The notes beneath the pieces were generated by a model. It made no database searches, was not told the DNA's origin, and saw nothing but the letters and a program-made list of their open reading frames with translations. This document shows positions 26,821-35,005 of a stretch of DNA of 64,000 nucleotides, one piece after another (the first letter of the stretch is position 1; the number at the start of each line of letters is the position of its first letter). Origin of the DNA: Hyphomicrobiales bacterium (GTDB taxonomy: Bacteria > Pseudomonadota > Alphaproteobacteria > Rhizobiales > Methyloligellaceae); NCBI GenBank assembly GCA_021775595.1, contig JAJFHN010000075.1:1-64000 (forward strand), written 5' to 3'. Position numbers and translations under genes: made by a program.

Positions 26821-29493
26821 TCAAAGCGTCGTCTCGAGCCGTTTCAGAGCCTGCTTGAGGCGCTCGGCCGCGTCTTGCGCCTCGGCCTTACGTTGACGTT
26901 GCTCGGCGACGACGTGTTCGGGCGCACGCGAAGTGAATTTCGTGTTGGCGAGCTTGGCTTCGTATTTTTCGATTTCGCTGTTCGCCTTGTCGATCTCGCG
27001 CCGCAAACGCTCGGTCTCGGCCGAAATGTCGATCACGCCGGCCAGCGGCAACGCCAAAACCGCTTCGCCAAGCAGGATTTGCACCGAGCCCTTGGGCGCC
27101 TCGGAGCCAAGCGTGATCTCCTCGATGCGCGCCAGACGCTTGAGCGTCTCGTCGTAAACCGCGGCGAGACGGGCCGTCTCCTCGCCTGCGCCGACAAGCA
27201 CGACCGGGATCTTAGCGCCCGCCGGCACATTTATCTCGGCGCGCACCGAGCGCACTTCGGAGACGAATTCGATGACCCAGCCGAGCTCGCGGGCGGACTC
27301 GGCATCTGCCAGACCGCTCAAGCGCGGCCAGTCGGCGACAATCAGCATTGTTTCGCGGGCAGGTCCCCGTTCGCCAAGCCGGGCCCAGAGTTCTTCCGTA
27401 ATGAACGGCATGAAGGGATGGAGCAGCTTGATCGCCTGATCGAGCACCCAGGCCGCGGTCGCCCTGGTCTCGGCCTGAATGGTCTGATCCTCGCCTTGAA
27501 GCAGCGGTTTGACGAGTTCGAGATACCAATCGCAGAAGACGTGCCAGAGGAAGTGATAGATGGCAGCGGCCGCATCGTTGAAACGGTAGGCGGCAATGCC
27601 CTCGGTGACCTTCTCGACCGTCTTTTCGGCCTCGCCCACGATCCATTTGTTGATCGGTTGGGTGCATTTGGCCGGATCGAAGTCGGACTGGCGCAGACAC
27701 TCGTTCATTTCCAGAAAGCGCGCCGCGTTCCAGAGCTTCGTCCCAAAATTGCGGTAGCCCTCGACACGTGAAGTGGCGAGTTTGATGTCGCGGCCCTGGG
27801 CCGCCATCGCTGCGAGCGTAAAGCGCAGGGCATCGGCGCCGTATTCATCCGCCAGACCCAGAGGGTCGATCACGTTGCCTTTAGATTTCGACATCTTGGC
27901 GCCGGTTTCATCGCGCACCAGGGCGTGGATATAAACGGTGTGAAACGGCACCTCGTTCTTGAAGTGAAGGCCCATCATCATCATCCGCGCGACCCAGAAA
28001 AAGATGATGTCGAAGGCGGTCAGCAGAACATCCGTCTTGTAATAACGTTTGAGCTCCGGCGTCTCCTCCGGCCAGCCCAGCGTCGAGAACGGCCACAGGG
28101 CCGATGAAAACCAAGTGTCGAGCACGTCTTCGTCGCGCTCAAGTTCCGTGGCCTTGCCGTAATGGGCCTCGGCCAGCGCCTTGGCCTCGGCCTCGTCGTG
28201 GGCAACAAAGATTTCACCGTCCGGCCCATACCACGCGGGAATCTGGTGCCCCCACCACAACTGGCGCGAAATGCACCAAGGCTGGATGTTTCGCATCCAT
28301 TCGAAATAGGTCTTTTCCCAGGATTTCGGCACGAATACGGTCTCGCCCCGCTCGACCGCCTCGATCGCCGGCTTTGCGAGGGTCGCCGCGTCCACGTACC
28401 ACTGCTCGGTGAGGTAGGGCTCGATCACCTCATTGGAGCGGTCGCCATAGGGAATGACGTGGCGGTGATCGTCGATTTTCTCGATCAGTCCGAGCGCTTC
28501 GAGATCGGTCAGCACGCGTTCGCGCGCCGCATAGCGCTCAAGCCCGCGATAGGCTTCCGGCGCATTGTCGTTGATGTGGGCGTGCCGGTCGAAAATGTTG
28601 ATCTCTTCCAGCCCGTGACGCCGCCCGACCTCGAAGTCGTTGAAGTCGTGCGCCGGCGTGATCTTGACCGCTCCCGATCCCTGCTCTGGGTCGGCGTGCT
28701 CGTCGGCCACGATCTGCAATTTGCGCCCGACCAGCGGCAACACGGCGAATTTGCCGATCAAATCCTGATAGCGCTCGTCGTCCGGGTGCACGGCCACGCC
28801 GGTGTCGCCCAGCATGGTTTCGGGCCGCGTCGTCGCCACGACGATATGGCGTTTTTCGTCGCCGTCGATTGGGTAGCGCAAATGCCAGAGATGACCGTCG
28901 GTTTCGACCTGCTGGACTTCAAGGTCGGAAATTGCGGTCTCAAGCTTGGGATCCCAATTGACCAGCCGGTTGTCTTTGTAAATCAGTCCCGCCCGGTAGA
29001 GATCGACAAACACCTTAAGCACGGCCTTCGACAGGCCTTCGTCCATGGTGAAGCGTTCGCGGCTCCAGTCGCAGGAGGCGCCCAGGCGCTTGAGCTGGTT
29101 GATGATCGTGCCGCCGGATTCGTCCTTCCAAGCCCAAATCCGCTCGACGAAGGCTTCGCGGCCCATTTCGCGGCGGCCGGGTTGTTGCTGTTCCATCAAT
29201 TGCCGCTCGACCACCATCTGGGTGGCGATGCCGGCGTGATCCATCCCCGGCTGCCAAAGCACGTCCTTGCCCCGCATGCGCTCAAACCGCGCCAAGACGT
29301 CCTGCAGCGTGTTGTTCAGCGCGTGGCCCATATGCAGCGAGCCCGTGACGTTCGGCGGCGGGATGACGATGCAATAGGGCTTGGCGCCGGCCTTGAGCCG
29401 GGCTTCGTCGCCGCAAGCAAAGGCACCCGCGTTCTCCCATTGCTGGTAGATTCGGCTCTCGGTTTCGGCAGGTTCAAAGGTTTTGTCGAGCAT
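26821..29493 (-). CDS. valS: Valyl-tRNA synthetase
   Basis: ValS charges tRNA-Val. I use the ATG at 29493 (MLDKTFEPAETESRIYQQW), giving 890 residues; the frame is open 53 codons upstream but that leader is Arg/Ala-rich and atypical. The HIGH motif is in PPPNVTGSLHMGHALNNTL near residues 45-63 and KMSKS in ETGAKMSKSKGNVIDPLG near 535-550. The CP1 editing domain (TTRPETMLGDTGVAVHP), anticodon domain and the C-terminal coiled coil (ERLRREIDKANSEIEKYEAK) are all present. It lies downstream of popZ on the same strand, as in most Hyphomicrobiales. Confidence 0.97.
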   Translation of the reverse strand: MLDKTFEPAETESRIYQQWENAGAFACGDEARLKAGAKPYCIVIPPPNVTGSLHMGHALNNTLQDVLARFERMRGKDVLWQPGMDHAGIATQMVVERQLMEQQQPGRREMGREAFVERIWAWKDESGGTIINQLKRLGASCDWSRERFTMDEGLSKAVLKVFVDLYRAGLIYKDNRLVNWDPKLETAISDLEVQQVETDGHLWHLRYPIDGDEKRHIVVATTRPETMLGDTGVAVHPDDERYQDLIGKFAVLPLVGRKLQIVADEHADPEQGSGAVKITPAHDFNDFEVGRRHGLEEINIFDRHAHINDNAPEAYRGLERYAARERVLTDLEALGLIEKIDDHRHVIPYGDRSNEVIEPYLTEQWYVDAATLAKPAIEAVERGETVFVPKSWEKTYFEWMRNIQPWCISRQLWWGHQIPAWYGPDGEIFVAHDEAEAKALAEAHYGKATELERDEDVLDTWFSSALWPFSTLGWPEETPELKRYYKTDVLLTAFDIIFFWVARMMMMGLHFKNEVPFHTVYIHALVRDETGAKMSKSKGNVIDPLGLADEYGADALRFTLAAMAAQGRDIKLATSRVEGYRNFGTKLWNAARFLEMNECLRQSDFDPAKCTQPINKWIVGEAEKTVEKVTEGIAAYRFNDAAAAIYHFLWHVFCDWYLELVKPLLQGEDQTIQAETRATAAWVLDQAIKLLHPFMPFITEELWARLGERGPARETMLIVADWPRLSGLADAESARELGWVIEFVSEVRSVRAEINVPAGAKIPVVLVGAGEETARLAAVYDETLKRLARIEEITLGSEAPKGSVQILLGEAVLALPLAGVIDISAETERLRREIDKANSEIEKYEAKLANTKFTSRAPEHVVAEQRQRKAEAQDAAERLKQALKRLETTL

Positions 29494-29678
29494 GGCGCGC
29501 GGTCTTGCAGTGACTTCTATGGCGCGGTCGTATGTCGTTCGCGCGCGCGCTGTCAACAGGCAACGGCCGCAGCCAATGGCCGAGACCGCCTCAGATGCCG
29601 CCGATCGGCCGCACGAAGGGGCGTTCGCGCGTCTGACGACGCCCGCCACCACGGCTCACGCGGGCTTAAGGCTGGATG

Positions 29679-30791
29679 CTAGTCGTGGCTGCGATCGACC
29701 GACTGGCCAAGCTCTTCCTTGACCGCGCTCTCGAGAATGCGCGGCAGGTTGTCGTCCAACCATTCACGCAACATCGGCTTCAGCATCTGTTTGACGCTGG
29801 CCTCCAATGGACTGTCATTGGCATTGACCTCAAGTGCGGCAGAAACTGGTTCTTCGGCCACCGGCTCACTCTCCTCGATCACGGCGACGGCCTCTCCAAG
29901 CAGGATGTCTTCTTCGACATCCGGGCCCTCGATCACCTCGACCATCTGCTCTTCGCCGACGGCTTCTTCAAGCGCCGCTTCCTCTGGCTCCGGCTCCATA
30001 ATGGGTTCCGGCGTCTCCTCGGCAACAGCCGGCTGCTCAGCTTCCATGGCGGGTTCGCCACCACCCATGGCAATTGCCTCGACGGCTTCGGCGATAAGAC
30101 CGGGCGACTCGTCGCTTTCCGGCGCCGCTTCTTCCAGCGCCATTTCGGCGCCGGCCAATTGTTCGGCAACCGCGGCATCGACGCTTTCTGCGTCGCCCGA
30201 TCCAAGGTCGATTTCCGACGCCGCCGGCTCTTCAACCACCGGCTCCGGCGCGGCTTCATCGGTTGACAACGCAGAGTTGAATTCTGCCGAGAGATCAGGC
30301 ACTTCGGCTTCGATTTCTTCGTCCGTCACCTCAAAAGAAGCATCAGCGACCAGCGCTTCGGCCTCAACCGCCATGCTCTCATCCGCCAGTTCGGCGTCGG
30401 GCGCCTGCACTTCCGGCTCCAACGCAGCCTCGGTCGCGGCGGCGATTTCCGCCATGATGTCCTCCGGCGAAGGCTCTGACGAGCTCTCCTCTGCCGCCAG
30501 CTCTGGCGCGGCCGCCTCAACCTCGGCAACCTCCGGTTGAGGTTCGAGCGATGCCTGACTCAGCTCATTGGTCAGCTCGAGAATGTCATCTTGAATGGAC
30601 TCCCCAGACGGCGCCGCTGATGCCTCGTCGGCAGCTTCGGTCTGAGAGGTATCTTGTGACTGCGGCGCTGCCTCGCTTGACGCCTCCGCTTCTCCTTGAC
30701 CCGCCTCGGCCTCATCGTCGGAGATGATCCGCCTGATGGACGCCAAGATCTCGTCCATTGTTGGTTCAGGAGCTTGCTCGCTGCTACTCAT
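29679..30791 (-). CDS. popZ: Polar organizing protein PopZ (DUF2497)
   Basis: PopZ self-assembles at cell poles and, in Caulobacter and relatives, anchors the chromosome origin through ParB. The 370-residue protein has the conserved N-terminal helix PTMDEILASIRRIISDDE (about residues 11-28), a long acidic disordered middle rich in Glu, Ala, Pro and Ser, and the C-terminal assembly region beginning EASVKQMLKPMLREWLDDNLPRI near residue 330. The middle, about 290 residues, is much longer than the linker of Caulobacter PopZ. The popZ-valS pair is the usual order. The Ser/Ala-rich plus-strand frame opposite it is a shadow of the acidic repeat. Confidence 0.93.
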   Translation of the reverse strand: MSSSEQAPEPTMDEILASIRRIISDDEAEAGQGEAEASSEAAPQSQDTSQTEAADEASAAPSGESIQDDILELTNELSQASLEPQPEVAEVEAAAPELAAEESSSEPSPEDIMAEIAAATEAALEPEVQAPDAELADESMAVEAEALVADASFEVTDEEIEAEVPDLSAEFNSALSTDEAAPEPVVEEPAASEIDLGSGDAESVDAAVAEQLAGAEMALEEAAPESDESPGLIAEAVEAIAMGGGEPAMEAEQPAVAEETPEPIMEPEPEEAALEEAVGEEQMVEVIEGPDVEEDILLGEAVAVIEESEPVAEEPVSAALEVNANDSPLEASVKQMLKPMLREWLDDNLPRILESAVKEELGQSVDRSHD

Positions 30792-31015
30792 TCCTTATTC
30801 CCTTTGCCGCAATTACCCGCCATTTACACGCCCGCAACTGCGTGCACTTGAAACCTGCCATTTATATTAACACAGGGTAAATACAGAAGTCTCGCCCCCG
30901 TTCCCGCCGAGCCGACCAGCTGTGAATATGGTTAATGGTCAAAGGCTTGATTGCGAAAAACAGGCCAAAATAGCGCCGTATGCGGCATCTGATCAAGCGC
31001 CTATAGCCCCGTTTT

Positions 31016-31690
31016 TTACACAAATGTGAAGGTCTGGGCGCGCTCGAAGCCAGGCAAAATCGGCGCCGCTGCCTCAAAAACCGGCCGCGTGCTCAATTCG
31101 CCGGCAATCTTTTCGAAGAGATGGGCGCGCGGCACGCCGGCATCGTCCAGAACGCCGACCAAGCGTCCGCCCTCCTTCAATTGGCCCGCCAACGACACCG
31201 GAGGATCCGGCAGCGCGCCGGAGACGAGGATGACGTCATAGGGCGCATTGGGAGCATGGCCCCCTTGCAGCGAACCGGTGACGATTTCCGCATTGTCGAC
31301 CTCCAGCTCCGCCAGCACCCGGGCGGCATGGGCAGCCAAGTCGGCATCGCACTCCAAGCCCACGACCGCGCCGGCCAGCTGCGCGAAGATCGCGCTCGAA
31401 TAGCCGCTCGCGCAGCCAACGTCCAAAACCAAATCGTCGTCCTTGACCGCGCACAGCTGGATCAGCCGAGCAAGCGGCATAGGCGCGATCAGCGTGCGCG
31501 CCAGAAAATCGCCCTCTGGCGCCTTCAGCACGATTTCGGCGTCCATATAGGCGAGTGAGCTTTGGGTGTCTGGCACGAACAGCTCGCGCGGAATACCCGA
31601 CATGGCGGCGATAATGCGCGCGTCGGTCACCTCGTTGGGCCGAATCTGGGATTCGACCATATTGAGCCGTTCCACCGCCATATCGCTCAT
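31016..31690 (-). CDS. Protein-L-isoaspartate O-methyltransferase family protein (second, divergent copy)
   Basis: The 224-residue protein has a Pcm-like Rossmann methyltransferase core with SAM motif I LVLDVGCASGYSSAIFAQL near residues 88-106 and the upstream MVESQIRPNEVTDARII segment typical of the alphaproteobacterial second Pcm-type. The canonical Pcm substrate motif with GQTIS is not seen, so activity on isoaspartate is doubtful. In most relatives this gene precedes tolC, popZ and valS; here tolC is missing. The gap of 224 bases to popZ holds no gene. Its 5' leader region ends about 230 bases from tRNA-Cys. Confidence 0.85.
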   Translation of the reverse strand: MSDMAVERLNMVESQIRPNEVTDARIIAAMSGIPRELFVPDTQSSLAYMDAEIVLKAPEGDFLARTLIAPMPLARLIQLCAVKDDDLVLDVGCASGYSSAIFAQLAGAVVGLECDADLAAHAARVLAELEVDNAEIVTGSLQGGHAPNAPYDVILVSGALPDPPVSLAGQLKEGGRLVGVLDDAGVPRAHLFEKIAGELSTRPVFEAAAPILPGFERAQTFTFV

Positions 31691-31921
31691 GGGCCTCGCC
31701 CCAACTCCGAGCCGTCTTGATCCAGGACCGATCCAACCGCAGCACGCGGCGAATCTGGCCGGACATTAGCCAATGGCGCCCGCGCCCGCTAGGGCGCAGT
31801 TGATGATTTCAGTTTCATCGCCAAATGCGTCAAGCTATTGCCGTGCGCCTACCGCATTGTGATGCGAAGAGGCCTTTGCTATAGGTCGCGCGCTCGGTTC
31901 GCGACCAGACCGAACAGCGAT

Positions 31922-31995
31922 GGCCACGTGGCGGAGTGGTGACGCAGCGGCCTGCAAAGCCGTGTACGCCGGTTCGATTCCGGCCGTGGCCTCCA
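31922..31995 (+). tRNA. tRNA-Cys (anticodon GCA)
   Basis: The acceptor stem GGCCACG (31922-31928) pairs with CGTGGCC (31985-31991), followed by discriminator T and an encoded CCA (31993-31995). The anticodon loop reads CTGCAAA between stems GCGGC and GCCGT, giving anticodon GCA. The T-arm has GGTTCGATTCC. All four arms are formed without gaps, length 74. Confidence 0.95.
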
Positions 31996-32041
31996 TCGCG
32001 TCTGCGAACCGCTCGATTTTCGCGAGGGAGTTGGACCCGCA

Positions 32042-32242
32042 ATGGCAATTTGGGACAAGCTTATCGTTCTCGCCGCCTACCTGCTGGTGATGTTCTATTC
32101 CGGCCTCATGGCCGACACCTTCTTCTACAACGCCGAAAGCGACTGGCATCCGGGCGTCTTTGTCTGCTCTTGGGCGGGCTTGGGCTTGGTCGGCTTCTGG
32201 GCGTTGAAGGGATTGAAACGCACGCCAGAGCCCGATGCTTGA
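32042..32242 (+). CDS. Small two-helix membrane protein of unknown function
   Basis: The 66-residue frame starts 46 bases after tRNA-Cys. It contains one hydrophobic segment near residues 8-25 (LIVLAAYLLVMFYSGLM) and a second near 38-55 (GVFVCSWAGLGLVGFWALKG), then a short polar tail. A GAGGGAG sequence lies about 11 bases before the ATG, which supports translation. I do not recognise a family. Its stop is only four bases from the stop of the convergent small membrane gene. Confidence 0.6.
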   Translation: MAIWDKLIVLAAYLLVMFYSGLMADTFFYNAESDWHPGVFVCSWAGLGLVGFWALKGLKRTPEPDA

Positions 32243-32245
32243 GGG

Positions 32246-32497
32246 TTATGTCTCGTCTCGGTCACGGCGCGCTTGTCGCCGGCGCGCCCACCAAACCTGA
32301 AAGCGCCGCCGCGCGCGTCGCAGCATGGGTATGTCAATTGAGAGCACCAGTACGCCGAGCGGGACCATCCAGAAGCCCAGAACAGGCAAAAAACCGACAA
32401 GGCCTCCCAGGATCAACAGCAGGCCAATGATGACGCGCACGACGCGCGATCGCGGCAAAGCGATGTGATTGTTTCCGATGCGAATTCTTGGCGTCAC
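32246..32497 (-). CDS. Small conserved membrane protein (PGPGW-like type)
   Basis: The 83-residue protein has an N-terminal basic region (RIRIGNNHIALPRSR), one or two hydrophobic helices spanning RVIIGLLLILGGLVGFLPVLGFWMVP, and a strongly basic C-terminus (RRARRRFQVWWARRRQ). It resembles the small PGPGW-type membrane proteins found in many Hyphomicrobiales, including the Leu/Gly-rich turn before a Pro-Leu-Gly. The topology would place the Arg-rich tail in the cytoplasm. Function unknown. It lies between tRNA-Cys and tRNA-Asn on the opposite strand. Confidence 0.72.
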   Translation of the reverse strand: MTPRIRIGNNHIALPRSRVVRVIIGLLLILGGLVGFLPVLGFWMVPLGVLVLSIDIPMLRRARRRFQVWWARRRQARRDRDET

Positions 32498-32671
32498 GCG
32501 GGCGATGGCTCAATGAAAAAGGCGGCCTAATCAAGCCAACAGATAGGCGCAAGGGCCAATCCATGCAATCAAACGGCCTTGTTGACGCAATTGGCGTCTT
32601 TGCCACTGGCAACGGCTCTGCGCTTTTGCTATAGCGAATCCGACCAGACACCGCGCATCGGTGCGCGCTGA

Positions 32672-32747
32672 TCCTCGGTAGCTCAGTTGGTAGAGCAAGC
32701 GGCTGTTAACCGCTAGGTCGTTGGTTCGAGTCCGACCCGGGGAGCCA
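32672..32747 (+). tRNA. tRNA-Asn (anticodon GTT)
   Basis: The acceptor stem TCCTCGG (32672-32678) pairs with CCGGGGA (32737-32743), with one T-G pair; discriminator G and encoded CCA follow (32745-32747). The anticodon loop CTGTTAA between AGCGG and CCGCT gives GTT. The D-arm has TAGCTCAGTTGGTAGAGC and the T-arm GGTTCGAGTCC. Length 76. Confidence 0.96.
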
Positions 32748-32753
32748 GTTAAG

Positions 32754-32793
32754 ATCAGGGGGCCAGTGGAAATCGCTGACCCCCTGATTTATT
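32754..32793. terminator. Strong hairpin after tRNA-Asn, shared with the GST gene
   Basis: ATCAGGGGG (32754-32762) pairs with CCCCCTGAT (32780-32788), with an extra CAG/CTG pair inside, giving a long GC-rich stem; TTTATTTCG follows on the plus strand. The hairpin is six bases after the tRNA CCA and 14-19 bases from the stop of the convergent GST gene, so it can end transcription from both sides. Confidence 0.75.
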
Positions 32794-32806
32794 TCGCACT
32801 CACAAT

Positions 32807-33427
32807 TCAGGTTTTGAACCCGTGGGCCCGCCAGACCGGTCCATAGACGGCGTCGGCGATGACCGCCTGCTTCACCCGCTGCAGGCCGGGCGCGGAGCTG
32901 TCGACCGGGCACCAGTTCATCAGCATGGCGAGATAGACATCGCCGATCGAGAGATCATCGCCACAGAGATATGGCGTCTTCTCCAGCGCCTCTTCGACGA
33001 TGGCAAAGCTCTTGCTCATATGCGCCGCCGCCGCTGCCTTGACCCCTTCAAGCCCGTCCGGATCGGTGGTGTAGCGGTCGGTGTAGTAATAGCGCACGTC
33101 GCCCTCATAAAGATTGATGGCCATGAAGAACATCCAGCGCAGAAAAGCCGCATGATCCGAAGTGGCGGGTTTGGGCGCCAAGCCCTGATCTGGAAATACG
33201 TTCGCCAGATGAATGACGATGGCCGCCGACTCGGTCAGCACCGCGCCGTCTGGCGCGCGCAGCGCCGGTATCTGACCCATGGGATTGATGGCCAGATATT
33301 CGGGACTGTTCTGCTCGCCCTTCGAGGTATCGATTTCCACCACGGCGAACTCGGCGCCAGCCTTGGCGAGCGCCGCCTCGACGATGAAGCCGCCCGTCCC
33401 GGTTCGACTGTAAAGCGTGTAACTCAT
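32807..33427 (-). CDS. Glutathione S-transferase family protein
   Basis: I use the ATG at 33427 (MSYTLYSRTGTGG), with an AGGAG site five bases upstream; this gives 206 residues. An N-terminal thioredoxin-like fold (TLYSRTGTGGFIVEAALAKAGAEF, then INPMGQIPALRAPDGAVLTESAAIVIHLA) holds the cis-Pro and the Glu-Ser glutathione contacts, and a C-terminal all-helical domain follows (YLCGDDLSIGDVYLAML). The first strand has Ser/Arg/Thr rather than a Cys, so a transferase rather than a disulfide enzyme is likely. Substrate unknown. It is close behind a divergent set; the esterase gene is next upstream on the same strand. Confidence 0.9.
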   Translation of the reverse strand: MSYTLYSRTGTGGFIVEAALAKAGAEFAVVEIDTSKGEQNSPEYLAINPMGQIPALRAPDGAVLTESAAIVIHLANVFPDQGLAPKPATSDHAAFLRWMFFMAINLYEGDVRYYYTDRYTTDPDGLEGVKAAAAAHMSKSFAIVEEALEKTPYLCGDDLSIGDVYLAMLMNWCPVDSSAPGLQRVKQAVIADAVYGPVWRAHGFKT

Positions 33428-33473
33428 AGGCTCCTGCCCTCCCCATTCGGCCCCAATGCGCGCAACGGCCCCT

Positions 33474-34388
33474 TCAACGCGCCGCCAGCGGCGGTCGGTC
33501 GGCAATCGCATTGACGAAACTCAGGGTTTCATCAAACACCGGCGCGCGCCAGCGCAACGGCCAAGCCATCGCCAAAATCGGTTCGATATGGCCGATGTCC
33601 GCCAGTTCGATCGGTGTGATGCGCGCACCCTTGTCCCGCAACTCCTTTGTCAGTGTCTGCATGTTCCACAGTTTCACGACAGTATCGTCGAGACCGTGCA
33701 TCACCAGCATGGGCGGCGCGTCGGCGCGCGCGAAAGCGGCCGGCCGCGCGTCGTCGGCGCTTGGCGCCTCAGCGAATATATTTTTTGTCGTGTGCCATGT
33801 GGTCGGATCGAACGCGTAGGGCCCCGAAATGCCGATGAAGCCAGCAGGCTGCCGCAGGCGCGGCTCGATGGCGGCAAGATAGCGCTTGTCGAGCGTCATC
33901 AAGGCGCCGATATGAGCGCCCGCCGAATGGCCCATCACGACGATGTCGCGCGGCTGCCCATTTGCGCTTTTGAGATGGTCGGCGACCCAGCCATAGGCGC
34001 GCGCGGCGTCCTCGACAAACGCCGGAAACCGCACGTCCGGAAACAGCCGGTAATCGGGAACGACGGTTGTGAAGCCGCGGGACGCAAATCCAGCGCCGAT
34101 GAACCGGTACATGGCGCGGTCGCCCTGGCGCCATCCGCCGCCATAAAGAAAGAGCACGATGGGCCCCTTGGCCGGCGCGCCGTTGTCGGGACGATAAACA
34201 TCGAGCCGGTGGCGCGGGTCAGGACCGTAGGCGATGTCGCGCTCGATGCGTGCACCGCGCTCAGACAGCAGCGTTCCGATTGCCGCCTTGACCGAACTGG
34301 ATTTTTGAAAGGCCACCACGGTTCCAACGCCAAGTCCGAGTGCAATGAGATTGGTGATCGCGAGGCTAAATATAAATTTTCGCGGCAT
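33474..34388 (-). CDS. Alpha/beta-hydrolase (esterase/lipase), membrane-anchored or exported
   Basis: The 304-residue protein starts with a hydrophobic segment (FIFSLAITNLIALGLGVGTVVAF) that is a signal anchor or a signal peptide. The hydrolase core has an oxyanion-hole-like VLFLYGGGWRQGD, with Tyr where HGGG enzymes have His, a nucleophile elbow GHSAGAHIG near residues 154-162, an acid in MLVMHGLDDTVV and a His in ADIGHIEP. These form a complete Ser-Asp-His set. It resembles the hormone-sensitive-lipase or carboxylesterase class. Its stop is 46 bases from the GST start; the two may be one transcript. Substrate unknown. Confidence 0.85.
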   Translation of the reverse strand: MPRKFIFSLAITNLIALGLGVGTVVAFQKSSSVKAAIGTLLSERGARIERDIAYGPDPRHRLDVYRPDNGAPAKGPIVLFLYGGGWRQGDRAMYRFIGAGFASRGFTTVVPDYRLFPDVRFPAFVEDAARAYGWVADHLKSANGQPRDIVVMGHSAGAHIGALMTLDKRYLAAIEPRLRQPAGFIGISGPYAFDPTTWHTTKNIFAEAPSADDARPAAFARADAPPMLVMHGLDDTVVKLWNMQTLTKELRDKGARITPIELADIGHIEPILAMAWPLRWRAPVFDETLSFVNAIADRPPLAAR

Positions 34389-34481
34389 GGCGCCCTATCC
34401 ATCCTCGGCACGTTTCTAGGCTGGATATGGTTCGCGCGCACGACTCTGCCAAGAGCCGGGGCCGTCGAAGCTCGAGGCCGG

Positions 34482-34907
34482 CTAATGGCTGACGACGATT
34501 CGCGTCCGTGATGCGCCGTGGCGGCTGACGAGACTGAACAGACGGGCCGCATTGCGGGGATGCAGCCGGACGCAGCCATGCGAGGCGCGTCGGCCCAAAT
34601 AGCGGAGTTGGTCCGTGCCGTGGATCGCGTAGCCCCGGTAGAAGAACACCGAATGGGGCATCGCCGCGCCGTCATATTTTGACGAATAGTGCATCCGCCG
34701 CAGGACCGTCGGCCGGAACGATCCGGTCGGCGTGCGGTAGCGTCCGGCGCCCGTCGAAACCCGCCACGTCGCGTATCTGGAACCGTCGACATAGACGTAC
34801 ATGCGCTGTTCCGAAATATCGATTTTTGCGACGACGCTGGCAAAGCTCACGGCCGGCAAGACCAGCCAAGCGCAAAGAAAGGCCAATAAAGCTGCGCGAA
34901 TTTTCAC
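34482..34907 (-). CDS. L,D-transpeptidase (YkuD domain), short form
   Basis: The 141-residue protein has a signal peptide (ALLAFLCAWLVLPAVSFA) and then a minimal YkuD catalytic domain. The active-site motif is complete: His96 in YAIHGTD, Ser109-His110 and Cys112 in SHGCVRLHP. A YVDGSRYATWRVSTGAG segment starts the domain. These enzymes form 3-3 peptidoglycan cross-links or link outer-membrane proteins to peptidoglycan; in Hyphomicrobiales they can attach OmpA- or beta-barrel-type proteins. No LysM or SH3 domain is attached. It is separated by 93 and 98 bases from its neighbours. Confidence 0.92.
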   Translation of the reverse strand: MKIRAALLAFLCAWLVLPAVSFASVVAKIDISEQRMYVYVDGSRYATWRVSTGAGRYRTPTGSFRPTVLRRMHYSSKYDGAAMPHSVFFYRGYAIHGTDQLRYLGRRASHGCVRLHPRNAARLFSLVSRHGASRTRIVVSH

Positions 34908-35005
34908 AAGTCACCTCCGACATGCACCCGAATACAGTTTTCGCAGCCGCAGATTCCCCAAGTCCACGACCGATGCGAGAATATGCCATAGCCGTAGGCC
35001 AAACC

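Noticed and set aside
28162-29682. A 506-codon plus-strand frame across the 5' half of valS
   Set aside because: Antisense to a certain valyl-tRNA synthetase with complete motifs; no family likeness.
29719-30540. A 273-codon Ser/Ala/Gly-rich frame on the plus strand
   Set aside because: Mirror image of the Glu/Ala-rich linker of popZ; low-complexity antisense.
31922-32747. tRNA-Cys and tRNA-Asn as possible integration sites
   Set aside because: No integrase gene nearby, and I see no second copy of either tRNA 3' end in the flanking sequence that would mark an attachment-site duplication.
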